From: Candidatus Zixiibacteriota bacterium
GTDB taxonomy: Bacteria; Zixibacteria; MSB-5A5; WJJR01; JAJRUJ01
Direction: 5' to 3'
DNA length: 64,000 nt
NCBI GenBank assembly: GCA_020051695.1
Contig: JAGVQM010000011.1
Span: 124,001 to 188,000 of the forward strand
Shown: positions 45,225 to 54,457 of the stretch, one piece after another
Numbering within the stretch: position 1 is the stretch's first letter
How the letters are laid out: every line of letters begins with the position of its first letter
Translations under genes and position numbers: made by a program
Notes under the pieces: model-generated
Told to the model about the DNA's origin: nothing
The model's input: only the letters and a program-made list of their open reading frames with translations
Database searches by the model: none

Positions 45225-45725
45225 ATGGAACACAGGGAAGAAATCGATTTGCTTAATCCGGATCCCGATGAGTTTTTCATGAACCAGGCGCTGGCGGAGG
45301 CGGAAGCCGCCTACGCGGCGGGGGAAGTCCCGATAGGGGCTGTGGTTGTGGCGGCCGGCCGGATCGTCGGCCGCGGGCATAATCAAGTCGAGCAGCTGGG
45401 AGACCCCACGGCCCACGCGGAAATGATTGCCCTGACCGCCGCGGCCGGTCATTTCGAAACCTGGCGTTTGCTGGGAGCTCATTTATATGTCACGGTGGAG
45501 CCGTGCGCGATGTGTGCCGGCGCGGCGGTGCTGGCGCGGGTGGAGCGGATTATCTTTGGTGTCCGCGATCCGAAATTCGGGGCTTGCGGGTCGATTTTCA
45601 ATATTCCGGCGGAAAGCCGCTTGAACCATCGGATACAGGTGCGGGAGGGTGTCGCCGCCCGGCAGGCCGAGGCGTTGATGGTATCGTTTTTCCGCAAACG
45701 CCGCAAAAAAGAGGATAAACCATGA
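45225..45725 (+). CDS. tadA: tRNA adenosine deaminase TadA
   Basis: 166 residues from ATG 45225; the frame is open upstream, but that stretch is promoter-like. Cytidine/deoxycytidylate-deaminase fold: HAEM with His64 and catalytic Glu66 in DPTAHAEMIAL, and EPCAMCAGA with Cys94 and Cys97 as zinc ligands. FGVRDPKFGACGSIFNI is typical of TadA. It deaminates A34 to inosine in tRNA-Arg(ACG). The stop overlaps the start of the next gene (ATGA at 45722-45725). Ribosome site is weak. Confidence 0.93.
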   Translation: MEHREEIDLLNPDPDEFFMNQALAEAEAAYAAGEVPIGAVVVAAGRIVGRGHNQVEQLGDPTAHAEMIALTAAAGHFETWRLLGAHLYVTVEPCAMCAGAAVLARVERIIFGVRDPKFGACGSIFNIPAESRLNHRIQVREGVAARQAEALMVSFFRKRRKKEDKP

Positions 45726-46225
45726 CCGACACATTCGTATCCGAGCACAATTGGGAAGAGTTGCGGGCGACGCTCGCCAAACGCGGCGTGATAATCAACC
45801 TCCTCATCCCGTTCCTCCTTCTGGGAATCGGGTACGGATTGCGAAAGCTGGAGTTTTTTTCCGAGTATATTGTTCTGGATGAACCGATGCATCAGCTTTT
45901 ACTGTACATCCTCGGGGCGCTGGCGCTCAGTGAACTGGCCGTGGGCTTCTTCCTGAAAAGAACACTACTCGGCCCCGCGCGGTTTGGGGCGGGGACTACG
46001 ACTTTTGCTGAGTTTTCCGCCCGCTGTGTAGCGGGAATGACCGTCGTCTTTGCGGTCGGCGCGGCGCCTGCGGTGTATGGTTTTGTCGTGTACGCCCTGG
46101 GCGCGACAACCGAGCAGTTTATCTTTTTCGTGCTGGTGAGTCTGGTCGGGTACCGCTTCCTGCGGCCGGGAAAAGACGAGTTGCAACGGTTGTGGGAGCG
46201 GACCGTTGCGGGACCTGCGGCCTGA
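45722..46225 (+). CDS. Four-helix membrane protein, unknown function
   Basis: 167 residues, coupled to tadA by an ATGA overlap. Charged start (MTDTFVSEHNWEELRATLAK), then hydrophobic segments at about 22-40, 62-80, 105-128 and 132-150. No residue cluster points to an activity. The position after tadA suggests shared transcription only. No family is recognised; the clear coupling makes it a real gene. Confidence 0.75.
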   Translation: MTDTFVSEHNWEELRATLAKRGVIINLLIPFLLLGIGYGLRKLEFFSEYIVLDEPMHQLLLYILGALALSELAVGFFLKRTLLGPARFGAGTTTFAEFSARCVAGMTVVFAVGAAPAVYGFVVYALGATTEQFIFFVLVSLVGYRFLRPGKDELQRLWERTVAGPAA

Positions 46226-46336
46226 CCGCTTTTTCCACAGAAACCGCGCGGCGCGGCCCCGCAACAAATGTCATTAGCCGTCGAAACCGGCAATATCGCG
46301 CTTGAAATCCGCGCCGAAATGTGTATTATCCTCCCC

Positions 46337-46423
46337 GGAGAGGTGCCGGAGTGGTCGAACGGGGCGGTCTCGAAAACCGTTGACCCCGCGAGGGGTCCCA
46401 GGGTTCGAATCCCTGCCTCTCCG
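46337..46423 (+). tRNA. tRNA-Ser (anticodon CGA)
   Basis: 87 nt. Acceptor GGAGAGG (46337-46343) pairs with CCTCTCC (46416-46422), discriminator G46423. The anticodon loop CTCGAAA, closed by GCGGT and ACCGT, gives anticodon CGA, which reads UCG serine codons. A long variable arm (GACCCCGCGAGGGGTCC region) and GGTTCGAATCC of the T loop fit the class-II serine tRNA. The CCA end is not encoded (GCATTC follows). It is a single tRNA without neighbours of its kind. Confidence 0.96.
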
Positions 46424-46769
46424 CATTCATTTTCTATCAGTGGAAGGCATTGTACAGTAATTCGTTATGCGAAAACAACGCGCGTCAATAGCGTCTTGCT
46501 AATGAGTGTTATTTCCGATTCCGTAAATGTTCGACGGAAGATAGCAATATTTTTACGAGGGACAGAGTCCAATATCCAGCCCACCCAATCTGCAGCAGGA
46601 ATGCTGAAAGTTCATACAGTCGGCGAACGTATGCAGGTCTCGGTGAACCCGCGTATTCTTCCTGTTTTTTTAAATTCCGTTGACATCTGTACCCACAGAC
46701 CCCTGGTTTTTGGGTAAACTGGTATTTGCGTCGAAATCCAGGGGCATAAGACTGGAGCAGGGTACATGT
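46424..46769. other. Intergenic region upstream of the kinase array
   Basis: Between the tRNA and the first kinase. It should carry the promoter of the tandem kinases. A TTGACA at 46680-46685 lacks a good -10 at 16-18 bases. Several short open frames read as non-protein. Nothing else is recognised. Confidence 0.35.
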
Positions 46770-49055
46770 ATGACTGTCGGTGATCACGATGACGACAAGA
46801 CCCGGACCCACGTGACACTCACCAGCGGCACGATGGTCTCCCACTACCGGATCATCGAAAAGATCGGCGCCGGTGGGATGGGCGAGGTCTACCTTGCCGA
46901 AGACACCGAACTCAATCGAAAAGTCGCGCTCAAGTTCATCCCTTCTTATTTGTACCAGGATGCCGATTGCCGTGCTCGGTTCAAGCGCGAGGCGCAGGCG
47001 GCGGCGAAACTGAATCATCCGAACATCGTGACGATATACGAAGTCAGCGAATTCAATGGTCGGCCGTTTTTCGCAATGGAAAACGTGGAAGGGCAGACTA
47101 TTCGCGATTTCAGCAAAGGGAAAGAACTCCCACTCAGCCGAATGATCGAGCTTGCGATACAGGTCTGTGAGGGATTGGCCAAAGCACATTCGACGGGTAT
47201 AGTCCATCGCGACATCAAGCCATCCAATATTCTGATTGATCAGGATGGTCGGGCTAAGATCGTCGACTTTGGGTTGGCGTCCGTGATGGGGTCGGATCAA
47301 CTCACCAAGACCGGCTCGACTCTCGGCACGATTGGGTATATGTCGCCGGAGCAGGTTCGCGGAGAGAAAGTCGACGGGCGTTCCGATTTGTTCTCTCTCG
47401 GAGTTCTGATTTATGAATTGGTGTCGGGGGCGCCGCCATTTGTGTCTGAAAACGAAGCCGGCGCGTTATATGCGATTCTCAATCTCTCACCTGAGCCGCT
47501 CAGCAGGTACCGGGCGAATATGCCCGCCGGTCTGCAAAGGATCGTGGCCCGGCTGCTGGCCAAGGGACCGGACAGACGATATCAAAACGCAACGGAGGTC
47601 ATCAGCGATCTGGCCGCGTTGCGGGCGGGGCAACCTCCGGTCGGTCTCGATCAAACGCCTGCGCCGTCCGTCGCCGTTTTACCCTTTGCCAATCTCAGCG
47701 CCGATCCCGAACAAGAGTATTTCTGCGACGGTATGGCGGAGGAGATTATAACCGCCCTGACGCAAATCGAGGATCTCCGGGTCATCGCTCGGACTTCGGC
47801 CTTTGCCTTCAAAGGCAAAAACGAGGATATCCGCGATATCGGACGGAAACTCGGCGTAACCGTGCTGCTCGAAGGCAGCGTGCGTAAGGCCGGATCACGG
47901 CTGCGCATCACCGCGCAGCTTATTAATGTCGACGATGGTTCTCATCTTTGGTCGGAGCGATTCGATAGGGAATTGGAGGACATCTTCGCCGTTCAGGAAG
48001 AAATCGCCCAGGCAATCGTGGAAAAAATGAAGTTGAAACTGGCCCGAAAGCCGGATGAATCGTTGATCCGAAAGCGGACCGAAAATCTGGAAGCGTACAG
48101 CCTGTTCTTGAAAGGTCGGTATTACTGGCACCAACTTACGTCCAAAGGCTGGAGACTAAGCCTGGATTGCTTTCGACAAGCGATCGCTATAGACCCGGAA
48201 TATGCCATGCCGTATACCTGGATAGCGATCTGGTACCAGAGTCAGGCATTTTGGGCAGACATATCTCCGAATGAAGCCTACACCAGATCCACCGAGGCAA
48301 TGGAGAAAGCTCTGCGCCTTGACCCGAATATTGCCGAGCTCTATAATGTACGGGCCGTATGGCGCTTTGCGTATGAATGGAACTGGGAAGCTGCGGAGCT
48401 CGATTTTGAGAAAGCCCTGGAATTGGGGGCAACAACTGCTCTCTCCCATACGAATTTCTCGACTTTCCTAGTCACGCGCAGGCGGTTTGACGAAGCCACA
48501 CGGCATATGGAAATCGCCAGGAAGCTCGATCCCTTTTCGAGCCTGATCTGCACCTGGGCTGCACTCCCCCCTCTGAACGCCGGCGATTATGATAGGGCCA
48601 TCGATTTATTGGACGCAGCGGTCAAACTGGATCCGACATCTTGGCAGCCCTATTTCAATCTGGGCATGGCGTATATGGGTCTTGCGAAAGCCGACCATGC
48701 CATCGCTGTCTTGCAGAAATCATTCGAATATTCGGGCGGCGCTTCAATAGTGCTTATGGCGCTCTCAATCTGCTATTATCAGGCCGGCATGATGGACAAG
48801 GCTGATGAGTATCTGGATCTGTTGCACGAGCGGGCAGAGCATGTCCACATCGCTCCCATGTTTTTTGCATGGATTGCCATCGCGCGCGGCGATGTCGATC
48901 GGGGCATCTCCTGGATTGAGAAAGCGAAGCTGGAACACGACCCCTGGATTTGTTATGCCGACTTGCCTGTGACCGTTTTGAAGAGCCAGGATCCACGTAT
49001 CAACGCCATACGCAGATCTATTGGATTGCCGGTTACGGGAACGGAGCACGAGTGA
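46770..49055 (+). CDS. Ser/Thr protein kinase with TolB-like domain and TPR array, kinase 1 of a tandem set
   Basis: 761 residues from ATG 46770 (GGAGCAGGG upstream). The kinase domain (24-285) is complete: Gly loop IGAGGMGEV (32-40), VALKF with Lys55, HRDIKPSN with catalytic Asp149, and DFG at 167-169, then GTIGYMSPEQVRGE. No membrane helix follows. Instead, about 305-440 (PSVAVLPFANLSADPEQEYF, ITAQLINVDDGSHLWSERFD) matches the TolB-like/FlgO-type domain often fused to kinases and adenylate cyclases. The rest is TPR-like (AYSLFLKGRYYWHQL onward). A soluble member of the set; target unknown. Confidence 0.92.
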   Translation: MTVGDHDDDKTRTHVTLTSGTMVSHYRIIEKIGAGGMGEVYLAEDTELNRKVALKFIPSYLYQDADCRARFKREAQAAAKLNHPNIVTIYEVSEFNGRPFFAMENVEGQTIRDFSKGKELPLSRMIELAIQVCEGLAKAHSTGIVHRDIKPSNILIDQDGRAKIVDFGLASVMGSDQLTKTGSTLGTIGYMSPEQVRGEKVDGRSDLFSLGVLIYELVSGAPPFVSENEAGALYAILNLSPEPLSRYRANMPAGLQRIVARLLAKGPDRRYQNATEVISDLAALRAGQPPVGLDQTPAPSVAVLPFANLSADPEQEYFCDGMAEEIITALTQIEDLRVIARTSAFAFKGKNEDIRDIGRKLGVTVLLEGSVRKAGSRLRITAQLINVDDGSHLWSERFDRELEDIFAVQEEIAQAIVEKMKLKLARKPDESLIRKRTENLEAYSLFLKGRYYWHQLTSKGWRLSLDCFRQAIAIDPEYAMPYTWIAIWYQSQAFWADISPNEAYTRSTEAMEKALRLDPNIAELYNVRAVWRFAYEWNWEAAELDFEKALELGATTALSHTNFSTFLVTRRRFDEATRHMEIARKLDPFSSLICTWAALPPLNAGDYDRAIDLLDAAVKLDPTSWQPYFNLGMAYMGLAKADHAIAVLQKSFEYSGGASIVLMALSICYYQAGMMDKADEYLDLLHERAEHVHIAPMFFAWIAIARGDVDRGISWIEKAKLEHDPWICYADLPVTVLKSQDPRINAIRRSIGLPVTGTEHE
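46791..46910 (+). repeat. Kinase-head direct repeat, unit 1 of 4
   Basis: About 110 bases encoding DDDKTRTHV to EVYLAED are closely conserved at DNA level at the starts of four consecutive reading frames (about 46791, 49075, 51644 and 54273). The last copy has lost the rest of its gene. Such near-identical blocks allow unequal recombination. Confidence 0.75.
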
Positions 49056-51628
49056 TGGAAAAATCAGATGGAAACGACAAGACTCGGACCCACGTGTCCA
49101 TAACAAACGGCACGATGGTCGGGCACTACCGGATCATCGAGAAGATCGGCGCCGGTGGGATGGGGGAAGTGTATCTGGCCGAAGATACCGAGCTTGATCG
49201 AAAAGTCGCGCTCAAGTTTCTGCCGTTCCATCTTTGTCAGGACGACGACTGCCGCAAACGGTTCAGCCGCGAAGCGCAGGCATCAGCCAAGCTCAATCAT
49301 CCGAACATTGTCACGATTCATGAGGTCAGCGAATTCAATGGACGCCCCTTTTTTGCGATGGAGCATCTTGAGGGTCAGTCACTGCGTGAGATGATCAAGC
49401 AGAAGGAACTGCCGCTCTCTCAGTCCATACAGATTGCGGTCCATCTAGGCGAAGGTTTGCAGGAAGCACACGCCAAAGGCGTAATCCATCGCGATATCAA
49501 GCCCGCCAACATCACCTGCGACGGCAAGGGTCATTGCAAGATCCTCGACTTCGGACTTGCGGCTGTCCACGGCGGCGAACACTTGACGAAGACCGGCTCC
49601 ACCCTCGGCACCGTGGGCTATATGTCCCCCGAGCAGGCCCGCGGCGAACAAGCAGACGCTCGCTCGGATCTGTTTTCTCTCGGCGTTGTCCTGTACGAAA
49701 TGATTACCGGCAGATCCCCGTTCAAAGGCGAGTCCGATGTGGCGACCATCAAAAATGTCATCGAAGTTACTGCCGAGCCGCTGGCGCGGTACAAGAATGA
49801 CGTACCGGATGATCTGCAAAGGATCGTCGACAAACTCCTTTCCAAGGACAAGAGTTTTCGCTACCAGCATGCCGATGAATTGTCGGCGGACCTCAGACGC
49901 CTGATATCGACAGTCAGCTCTGCACCGAGCCCGATCAGGCGGAAACGCCGAATTGTGATGCCGTCACTTGTGATATTTGGCGTGTTGGTCGCCATCGTGG
50001 TTTTTAAACCTTGGCGAATGGTGATAAAGCGGGCGGATGAAACCAAAGCCGCCACCAAGCGCGTCGCAGTGGTGCCGTTCCGCAATCAAACCGGAGACCC
50101 GTCGCTTGATCCATTGGGAAAAATGATTGCCGATTGGACGACGCAGAGCTTGCTACAGACGGGACTGGCAGAAGTTGTTCCGCCTGAAAGGTTGTTCCAG
50201 CTTGAAGAGAACAATAGTGCCCGCGACATTGCCAAGTCAACCGGCGCAAGCACGATTGTCATGGGCTCCTATTACAAACCGGGTGAGACCATCCAGTTTC
50301 AGGCGAAAATCCTGGATGCCAACGAGAAGATTCTTCAGGCGATTGAACCCATAACTTCGCAGCCAACGAAAATAATGGACGGAGTTGAATCTGTGCGCCA
50401 GCGGGTGCTGGGTGCTCTGGCCATGGTGCTGGATGAACGGCCGGAAAGAGAAGTGGAGGCGGCATCAAAGCCTCCAACTTATGAGGCGTACCAACAATAT
50501 ATCCAGGGACTGGATCTGTATATTAAACAGCTCGACTATTCCGGAGCACTCGAATACTTCAAGCGAGCTTACGCCATCGATACAACATTCATCTCTCCAT
50601 TGATCTGGGCCTCTTATAGTTATGGGGTCTGTGGGCAGATGAGACAGGTAGATTCCCTGGTGCGCTTTCTTAATCTACGCCGCGCTCAACTCACTCCTCT
50701 TCAGCAATTATGGTTAGACGCGCAGAGCGGTTTTGTTTCAGGTGACTGGATGAAATCTCTGAATGCCTGGCGAAAAGCCGCCGAGATCGCGCCGGGGTCT
50801 TTCGATCCTTTTGATTGGGGTGTTACTGCATATGGGGTAAATCGCCCGAAGGAGGCGATTGAGGCATTGAAGACGGCTGACCAGGAACAACAATGGCTCC
50901 CCTATTGGAATTTCTTCACTGCTTCATACCACTCTCTGGGGGAGCACGAGAAAGAGCTCGAAATTGCCAAACAAGCTCGCCGAAGATTCCCGGACTCTTT
51001 CGACCCCCTGAATTATGAAGTCCGCGCTTTCGCCGCTCTGGGAAAAATAGCGGAGGTCAGGAGACTTATCGAAGAAAGTCTGACTCTTACTAAACCCGGT
51101 ACCGCAGGCGACCCCGGAGGTACCATGATAACCGCCGGAGAAGAATTGCGCGCTCACGGGTACGAAGACGCTGCTATGACAAGTTTTGACCAGGCAATAC
51201 AATGGTACAGAAGCAGACCGGCCGAAGAGATGGATGGCCTCCGTTACGTCTATGGCCTCACACTGTATGACGCTCGCCGATGGGAGGAGGCAAAAAGCAT
51301 TTTCGAGGAACTTGGCAAGACGTCGCCTGACAACATGGTGTATCAGAGGTATGTTGGTTGTATAGCCGCCCGGCAAGGTGATCGAGAAGAAGCGTGGAAA
51401 GTCTCCGAGTGGCTTAAGAACCTGAAGAAGCCATATCTTTTAGGCGAGCATACCTATTACCGTGCCTGTATTGCCGCAATTTTGGGAGAAAGAGATGAAG
51501 CTGTAACCCTGTTGCAGGATAGCTTCTTGCAGGGATACCCCTACAGAATTTACTTGCATCCAGACTTTGATTTTGAATCGCTGTGGGATTACTCTCCGTT
51601 CAAAGAGCTGCTGAAGCCGAAAGGGTGA
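49055..51628 (+). CDS. Membrane Ser/Thr protein kinase with TPR-like sensor, kinase 2
   Basis: 857 residues; ATG 49055 overlaps the stop of kinase 1 (TGATG). Kinase domain with IGAGGMGEVYLAED, Lys54, HRDIKPAN, DFGLAAVHGG and SPEQARGEQADARSD. A single membrane helix is near 300-318 (MPSLVIFGVLVAIVVF), so the C-terminal part is exported. It begins with RVAVVPFRNQTGDPSLDPLG (TolB/FlgO-like) and continues as a TPR-like helical region (about 480-850: EALKTADQEQQWLPYWNFF and others). It is divergent from kinase 1 outside the head and kinase domain. Target and signal are unknown; extracellular sensing is likely. Confidence 0.9.
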   Translation: MEKSDGNDKTRTHVSITNGTMVGHYRIIEKIGAGGMGEVYLAEDTELDRKVALKFLPFHLCQDDDCRKRFSREAQASAKLNHPNIVTIHEVSEFNGRPFFAMEHLEGQSLREMIKQKELPLSQSIQIAVHLGEGLQEAHAKGVIHRDIKPANITCDGKGHCKILDFGLAAVHGGEHLTKTGSTLGTVGYMSPEQARGEQADARSDLFSLGVVLYEMITGRSPFKGESDVATIKNVIEVTAEPLARYKNDVPDDLQRIVDKLLSKDKSFRYQHADELSADLRRLISTVSSAPSPIRRKRRIVMPSLVIFGVLVAIVVFKPWRMVIKRADETKAATKRVAVVPFRNQTGDPSLDPLGKMIADWTTQSLLQTGLAEVVPPERLFQLEENNSARDIAKSTGASTIVMGSYYKPGETIQFQAKILDANEKILQAIEPITSQPTKIMDGVESVRQRVLGALAMVLDERPEREVEAASKPPTYEAYQQYIQGLDLYIKQLDYSGALEYFKRAYAIDTTFISPLIWASYSYGVCGQMRQVDSLVRFLNLRRAQLTPLQQLWLDAQSGFVSGDWMKSLNAWRKAAEIAPGSFDPFDWGVTAYGVNRPKEAIEALKTADQEQQWLPYWNFFTASYHSLGEHEKELEIAKQARRRFPDSFDPLNYEVRAFAALGKIAEVRRLIEESLTLTKPGTAGDPGGTMITAGEELRAHGYEDAAMTSFDQAIQWYRSRPAEEMDGLRYVYGLTLYDARRWEEAKSIFEELGKTSPDNMVYQRYVGCIAARQGDREEAWKVSEWLKNLKKPYLLGEHTYYRACIAAILGERDEAVTLLQDSFLQGYPYRIYLHPDFDFESLWDYSPFKELLKPKG

Positions 51629-51631
51629 AAT

Positions 51632-54274
51632 GTGAGCCGGCCTGACGACGACAAAACCCGAACCCACGTGATGCTGACCGAGGGCACAATGGTCTCGCAC
51701 TACCGGATCGTCGAGAAGATCGGGGCCGGTGGGATGGGGGAAGTCTATCTGGCGGAGGACACCGAACTCAATCGGAAAGTCGCGCTCAAGTTTCTCCCTT
51801 CTCATCTATGCCAGGATGCCGAGTGCCGCGCTCGGTTCAAACGCGAAGCCCAGGCGGCGGCCAAGCTGGATCATCCCAATATCGTCTCAGTGTTTGAAGT
51901 CGGTGAGTTTCAGGGGCGGCCCTTTTTCTCGATGCAACATGTCGAGGGGCAATCCCTTAGAGAGGTCGGAGCAGGCAAGCCCCTGCCTCTTGAGAGAATT
52001 ATTGAGATCGGCATTCAAGTATGCGACGGACTCCAAGCAGCGCACGATAAGGGGATCACCCACCGGGATATCAAACCCTCGAATATTCTGATTGATGCGC
52101 GCGGCCGGGCGCGCATTGTCGACTTTGGCTTGGCGTCGGTGCTTGGAAGTGAGCAATTGACCAAGACCGGATCGACGCTGGGAACCATCGGCTATATGTC
52201 GCCGGAGCAGGTACGGGGTGAAGCGGTCGACCATCGCACCGATCTGTTCTCTCTCGGAGTTATCCTCTACGAACTGATCACTGGCCATTCGCCGTTCAAA
52301 GCGGATTCTGAGGCGGCAACTCTGCACGCAATCACAGATACGAAGCCGGAACTGTTGGCGCGTTTCAGACGCGATGTTCCATCTAGTCTGCAGGTCACAG
52401 TTGATAAGGCGCTGGACAAGGACACGGCAACCCGTTACCAGCATGCCGACGACCTGGCCATTGACCTTAAGAGGCTCTCCTCTGCTGCAGTCTCCAGACA
52501 AATACCTCGTCGCGATTGGTGGAACCGCTATGTGGTCACTGCAGCAGTTGCTGTTTTATTGATCATGGTCGGCTACTGGGGTGTGACCTCGATCCTCACA
52601 AAGGAGGGACAGAAGCCGGAGCCTGCCCGCAAGATGCTGGCCGTATTGCCATTTGAGAATCTTGGCGCAGCGGAGGACGAGTATTTTGCCGACGGGATCA
52701 CCGATGAAATCACCGCTAAACTGGCGGCAATCCATGATCTGGGAGTAATCTCGCGCACCAGTACCATGCTCTATAAGCATTCGACCAAACGCTTGCGGGA
52801 GATCGCCAAAGAGCTGGGTGTCGATTATATCCTGGAAGGATCAATTCTTTGGGACAAAGGTGGTGATACCAACCACGTGCGGATTCTCCCGCAGTTAATT
52901 CGGGTGTCTGACGACACTCATTTGTGGGCGGAGACATACCATCGCCCGCTGACCGGCATTTTCGCTTTGCAAGCGGACATTGCCACCCGGATCGCGGAGG
53001 CAATGGACATCACTCTGCTTGGCCCGGAGCATGCTGCCCTGGAGTCAATGCCAACAAAGGACTTGGACGCTTATCAGGCGTACCTGCGCGGCACGGACTG
53101 TGAGCGTGGAGCTGATGTCTCTTCGCGGGAGAAAGTTTCAACTGCGGTGCACATGTTTCAACGGGCCGTCGAGCTTGATTCCACCTTCGCTCTGGCATAC
53201 GCCCACCTGGCGCACGCTCACGCCGGGATGTTCCATTACGGATTTGACACCACTCCGGAACGCCTTGCCCAAGCCAGAGTTGCTGCCGATCGGGCACTCG
53301 TTCTTCGGCCGGATCTTCCCTGGACGCACTGGGCACAGTGCTACTACTACTACTGGGGTCATCGCGACTATGACCGGGCGCTCGAGGAAATCACTCTCGC
53401 GGAGGTCGGACTCCCTGACGATCCGGACATTATGAGCACCAAAGGATTCATCTGGCGGCGGCAAGGGGAGTTCAAGGCCGCGGTTGAACAAATGCAGAAG
53501 GCGTTTGTGCTGAACCCTCGCGACGCGGTATTGGCGCTCATGATCGGACAGACCTTCATGCAGGGGCGTGAATACGCATCGGCGGAGAAGTTCTTTGACC
53601 GGACAATCTCTCTGAGTCCTGACGGATTGACCGGGTATCTCTACAAGGTTCAGAATTACCTGGCGTGGCGTGGCGACACGGCCTTGGCCCGTGCGGTCTT
53701 AGAGTCGATCCCGAAGCAGGATGAGGAAGCCGTACGGCTGGGATGGTCCCGGCTCAATCTGCTTGAACGGGACTACGCCAGGGCACTCACCCAACTGACG
53801 TCGCTGCCCCCACTGCCGGAACCAAGCCAGAGTTATTTTGTCCCCAGATCCCAATTCGCAGGTATGGTCTATTACTACATGAATGACCGAGACCGTGCCC
53901 GCGCCTGCTTCGATTCCGCCCGTGTGATCCTGGAGGGACAAATCAAGGAACGGCCGGACGACCATCGCATCCACAGTTCGTTAGGTGTTGTCTATGCCGG
54001 CCTGGGTCGCAAGGCGGACGCCGTTCGCGAAGGCAAGTTAGGCGTGGAACTCTTCCCAGTGAAGAAGGATGCCTTCATCGGACCTTCCAAAGTGGAGGAT
54101 CTTGCCTTGGTCTACCTCATGGTGGGCGAGTATGATGCCGCGCTGGGTCAAATCGAGTATTTGCTTTCGATACCCTCGTGGGTCTCGATTCCGCAGATTC
54201 GTCTTGATCCCCGGTACGACCCATTGCGTAACCTGCCACGATATCAGAAACTAGTGGAGAAATATGGCCCCTGA
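51632..54274 (+). CDS. Membrane Ser/Thr protein kinase with TolB-like and TPR domains, kinase 3
   Basis: 880 residues from GTG 51632, AAAGGG about 6 bases upstream, only 3 bases after kinase 2. Kinase motifs IGAGGMGEVYLAED, VALKF, THRDIKPSN, DFGLASVLG and GTIGYMSPEQVRGE are intact. A membrane helix is near 300-320 (VVTAAVAVLLIMVGYWGV). The outside part starts with KMLAVLPFENLGAAEDEYFA and WAETYHRPLTGIFALQADIA (TolB-like, as in kinase 1), followed by TPR-like repeats (SLSPDGLTGYLYKVQNYLAW, HRIHSSLGVVYAGLGRKADA). The 3' end overlaps the stump of a fourth kinase by 11 bases. Likely a receptor kinase. Confidence 0.91.
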   Translation: MSRPDDDKTRTHVMLTEGTMVSHYRIVEKIGAGGMGEVYLAEDTELNRKVALKFLPSHLCQDAECRARFKREAQAAAKLDHPNIVSVFEVGEFQGRPFFSMQHVEGQSLREVGAGKPLPLERIIEIGIQVCDGLQAAHDKGITHRDIKPSNILIDARGRARIVDFGLASVLGSEQLTKTGSTLGTIGYMSPEQVRGEAVDHRTDLFSLGVILYELITGHSPFKADSEAATLHAITDTKPELLARFRRDVPSSLQVTVDKALDKDTATRYQHADDLAIDLKRLSSAAVSRQIPRRDWWNRYVVTAAVAVLLIMVGYWGVTSILTKEGQKPEPARKMLAVLPFENLGAAEDEYFADGITDEITAKLAAIHDLGVISRTSTMLYKHSTKRLREIAKELGVDYILEGSILWDKGGDTNHVRILPQLIRVSDDTHLWAETYHRPLTGIFALQADIATRIAEAMDITLLGPEHAALESMPTKDLDAYQAYLRGTDCERGADVSSREKVSTAVHMFQRAVELDSTFALAYAHLAHAHAGMFHYGFDTTPERLAQARVAADRALVLRPDLPWTHWAQCYYYYWGHRDYDRALEEITLAEVGLPDDPDIMSTKGFIWRRQGEFKAAVEQMQKAFVLNPRDAVLALMIGQTFMQGREYASAEKFFDRTISLSPDGLTGYLYKVQNYLAWRGDTALARAVLESIPKQDEEAVRLGWSRLNLLERDYARALTQLTSLPPLPEPSQSYFVPRSQFAGMVYYYMNDRDRARACFDSARVILEGQIKERPDDHRIHSSLGVVYAGLGRKADAVREGKLGVELFPVKKDAFIGPSKVEDLALVYLMVGEYDAALGQIEYLLSIPSWVSIPQIRLDPRYDPLRNLPRYQKLVEKYGP

Positions 54275-54431
54275 CGACGACAAGACCCGGACGCACACGC
54301 CACTTGCCAGCGGTACGATGGTCTCTCACTACCGGATCATTGAGAAGATCGGTGCCGGTGGGATGGGAGAGATGTATTTTGGTAAAAAAAGGACGCGTCC
54401 GGCCGGTGGGTGCACAGGACGGCGAGGGTGA
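54264..54431 (+). pseudogene. Truncated remnant of a fourth Ser/Thr kinase
   Basis: 55 codons. It starts at ATG 54264 inside the end of kinase 3, reads MAPDDDKTRTHTPLASG, then MVSHYRIIEKIGAGGMGEMY, almost identical to the heads of the three upstream kinases, and then breaks after the glycine loop into KKRTRPAGGCTGRRG and a stop at 54429. The catalytic Lys, HRD and DFG are missing, so no kinase can be made. It probably is the left end of a deleted gene; the serine hydrolase that follows may mark the other side of the deletion. Confidence 0.9.
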
Positions 54432-54457
54432 ACGCAAACACATTTTGGAGATTAGGT

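Noticed and set aside
46680-46720. TTGACA as -35 of the kinase array promoter
   Set aside because: No acceptable -10 at 16-18 bases; the TAAACT that follows is 28 bases away.
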